A stretch of 10,818 nucleotides of DNA, taken from contig JACKAB010000001.1 of assembly GCA_020635285.1 (NCBI GenBank), forward strand, positions 1 to 10,818, in the 5' to 3' direction. Made by a program: the position numbers and the translations under genes. Under the pieces are notes generated by a model, which did no database searches, was not told the origin of the DNA, and was given only the letters and a program-made list of their open reading frames with translations. The stretch comes from Ignavibacteriales bacterium (GTDB lineage: Bacteria; Bacteroidota; Ignavibacteria; Ignavibacteriales; Melioribacteraceae). Below are positions 8,754 to 10,818 of the stretch, piece by piece (position 1 is the stretch's first letter; each line of letters starts with the position of its first letter).

Positions 8754-10818
8754 ATAAGAATCGATTTATAGTTTTCAGAAATAGTTTTTGCCAAGGCAAT
8801 GGCTTCTTCGTTCAATCCTTCCAACTCAATATGTATTTCGTTCAGGCGTTCTTCGTAGTCAAAATCTTCATCGGTGCTGGTGTCCACGCCTACATATCGG
8901 CCCGGGCTTAGGCTCCAGTCTTTGGCTTCAATTTCTTTCTGCGTCACCACTTTGCACAGTCCTTCCACATCGGTATAAACACCTTCGGGAAAGCGGTTCG
9001 TGAGCCAATGGGCTTGTTTGTAGAAATATTCGGTTTCGTGCAGCAGGCCGGGTTCTTCTTCATTCGGGTTGCCGCTGAGTTGCTGTTGCAGGGCTTTTAG
9101 TTGGTCGAGTTGTTCTTTTAGGTTCAGCTCTTTCCAGTCTTTGTTTTTGCTTAGTTGGTATTCTTTGGCGGCTGTGCTTATGGCATCCAGCAATTGCTTA
9201 ATGAGTTTGTCTTGCGGCTTGCGTAGTGTTTTGCACAAGTGGGCAATGCTTTCTAAAACTTCAATATCAGCTTTTGCCTTTTTCGCTTCAGTTATCAGCT
9301 TGTTTTGTTGTTCGTAAATGCTTGCGGTTTCTTCAATGTTCAGGGTATCTACAAATGCTTTTGCTTCTTTGTTTTCTTTTGCGTATTTGGTAGCAAAGTC
9401 GCTAACGGTTTTTAATACTTTCTGTAATTGCTTTTGCAGTTCGGTGCTTGCTTCGGCTGTTTCTTTGGCTAAGTCGGCAGAAGTTTGCAAATAACCCTTT
9501 ACCGTGCTTTCAAACTTTTGGGTATTGCCTCTATACAGGTTTACAATACAAATCAGGTTTTGCAATTGCTCGGGGCTAAAGTCATTTACCTTGCTCGTTA
9601 CCTTGCGGTAAATTTTTCGGGCATCCAACATCAGCACTTTATCGCTTTTCTTTTTATCGCTTTCTTTTGCCCTGTCAAAAAACCAAAGTGTGCAAGGCAA
9701 TGAACGGGTATAGAAAAAGTTGTTGCCAATAGCCATCATCACATCTACCGCACCTGTTTTCACCAACTTCTCCCGAATGTCTTTTTCGCTGTGTCCTGCA
9801 TCGCTGGCAGACGAAGCCATTACAAAACCTGCTCTGCCTGTTGGTTTCAGGTAGTTGTAGAAATATTGAATCCACAAATAATTGGCGTTGTCGTTTTTCG
9901 GCAGGTTTACTTTGCCGTCTAAAATCAGGCGTGGGTCTTTCTTTACGGCATCTTTGGCTTTGTCCACACCATCCACATTAAAGGGTGGGTTTGCCATTAC
10001 AAAATCAGCACTGCCCACAAGGTCGTGTTTGTCTTCGTAAAAAGTATTGCCTTCCTGTATGTTGCCCTCCAGTCCGTGCACTGCAAGGTTCATCTTGGCA
10101 AGTTTGGTATTGAGTTCGGCTTTTTCCTGTCCGTAAAAAGTAACTTTCTCGGCAGGTTTCAGTCCTTCGCTTTCGATGAAATAACCCGTTTGCACAAACA
10201 TACCGGCACTGCCGCAGGCAGGGTCGAACACAATGCCGTGGTCGGGTTCAATGACGTTTACAATAGTTTGCACCAAACTCATAGGCGTAAAAAACTCTCC
10301 GCCTTCCTGTGCACCTGTCATTGCAAATTTGTTGAGGAAGTATTCGTAAATCTTCCCGAACAAATCGCCTTCGGCTTTCTGCAATACTTCTTTGTTGAAA
10401 ATGCGGAGCAATTCCCGCAATAAGTCTTTGCTGAAAATGGAAAAGTTCTTGGGCAATACGCCTTTGAGATTGTCGTATTCGTCCTCAATCAGCTTCATTG
10501 CGTTGTCAATGGCTTCGCCTATGTCGGCACTTTCGGGCAATGAAACCAAGTAGTCAAACTGTGCCTTGTCGGGCAGGAACATTGCATTGCGTTCTTCAAA
10601 GTCTTTTTTGGTTACAGGTCGTCTGCCACGCTGCGGATGCACTGGCAAATCTTTTTCCACTTCTACCTTTACTTTTTGAAAGCGGTTGTATGCGTGTCGT
10701 AAAAATATAAGTGCCAATACAGGCATTGAGTATTCCGAAGCAGTCAGTTTACTGTTAGCTCTGAGTTGGTCTGCGGCTCTCCACAGTTCGGCTTCTAATT
10801 TTCTAAGTTGTTTTCCTT
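8750..10818 (-). CDS. hsdM: Type I restriction-modification methyltransferase subunit HsdM (5' end outside window)
   Basis: HsdM is the SAM-dependent N6-adenine methyltransferase subunit of a type I restriction-modification complex. It works with HsdS for modification and with HsdS and HsdR for restriction. The frame is open to the right window edge. Upstream of the first visible ATG (10726) it still reads LEAELWRAADQLRANSKL, the family N-terminus, so the true start lies only a few codons outside. Numbering from that ATG: helical HsdM N-domain to about 130; GGEFFTP at 142-148; SAM motif I FDPACGSAGMF at 167-177; catalytic motif IV NPPF at 246-249; C-terminal SLSPGRYVGV at 605-614. Residues about 405-555 form a long Lys/Gln/Glu-rich helical, probably coiled-coil, segment, which makes the protein (about 690 aa) longer than many HsdM proteins. 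The end overlaps the hsdS start by ATGA. No frameshift is seen, and GC is higher than in hsdS and the DUF262 genes. Confidence 0.97.
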   Translation of the reverse strand, partial: GKQLRKLEAELWRAADQLRANSKLTASEYSMPVLALIFLRHAYNRFQKVKVEVEKDLPVHPQRGRRPVTKKDFEERNAMFLPDKAQFDYLVSLPESADIGEAIDNAMKLIEDEYDNLKGVLPKNFSIFSKDLLRELLRIFNKEVLQKAEGDLFGKIYEYFLNKFAMTGAQEGGEFFTPMSLVQTIVNVIEPDHGIVFDPACGSAGMFVQTGYFIESEGLKPAEKVTFYGQEKAELNTKLAKMNLAVHGLEGNIQEGNTFYEDKHDLVGSADFVMANPPFNVDGVDKAKDAVKKDPRLILDGKVNLPKNDNANYLWIQYFYNYLKPTGRAGFVMASSASDAGHSEKDIREKLVKTGAVDVMMAIGNNFFYTRSLPCTLWFFDRAKESDKKKSDKVLMLDARKIYRKVTSKVNDFSPEQLQNLICIVNLYRGNTQKFESTVKGYLQTSADLAKETAEASTELQKQLQKVLKTVSDFATKYAKENKEAKAFVDTLNIEETASIYEQQNKLITEAKKAKADIEVLESIAHLCKTLRKPQDKLIKQLLDAISTAAKEYQLSKNKDWKELNLKEQLDQLKALQQQLSGNPNEEEPGLLHETEYFYKQAHWLTNRFPEGVYTDVEGLCKVVTQKEIEAKDWSLSPGRYVGVDTSTDEDFDYEERLNEIHIELEGLNEEAIALAKTISENYKSILI

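Noticed and set aside
10025..10423. Open frame on the plus strand (132 residues)
   Set aside because: It is opposite the hsdM catalytic core, whose motifs are unambiguous, so it is a shadow frame.

Overview
The window is one leftward (minus-strand) defence operon, read from the right edge to the left: hsdM (5' end cut by the window edge), hsdS, a DUF262+HNH (GmrSD-type) restriction gene, a second large DUF262 gene, and hsdR. Junctions are very tight: a 4-base ATGA overlap (hsdM/hsdS), a 3-base gap (hsdS/first DUF262 gene), an 11-base overlap (between the two DUF262 genes) and a TAATG overlap just before hsdR. This indicates one transcript with translational coupling. No gene-free stretch exceeds about 140 bases. 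I see no RNA gene, CRISPR array, insertion sequence or plus-strand gene.

The low GC (about 30-45 %), Lys/Asn/Ile-rich proteins and weak Shine-Dalgarno signals suggest a member of the Bacteroidota, probably an environmental or metagenome-derived genome. This is an inference from style, not from a marker gene. Composition is uneven. On lines I sampled, hsdM and hsdR are about 42-48 % GC, hsdS about 37 %, and the two DUF262 genes about 25-40 %. This suggests the DUF262 pair was inserted into an existing type I restriction-modification operon.

hsdM and hsdS are fully open. The three restriction genes are split by about 17 single-base indels: 8 in hsdR, 4 in the first DUF262 gene and at least 5 in the second. 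Almost all lie in short A/T runs. When each is corrected, continuous proteins of about 1077, 639 and 716-758 residues result, with all signature motifs kept. I therefore read most of these as homopolymer errors from long-read or flow-based sequencing. However, every lesion lies in a restriction gene and none in the modification genes, so genuine loss of restriction with methylation kept should also be considered.

In function, HsdM and HsdS would methylate adenines at a site set by the two HsdS recognition domains. HsdR (PD-ExK nuclease plus SF2 translocase) would join them to cut unmodified DNA. The DUF262/HNH protein resembles GmrSD, BrxU and SspE-like enzymes, which cut or nick modified foreign DNA. 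It would complement the type I system by attacking phages that escape through DNA modification. The second DUF262 protein has the same NTPase-like motifs but no visible nuclease motif.
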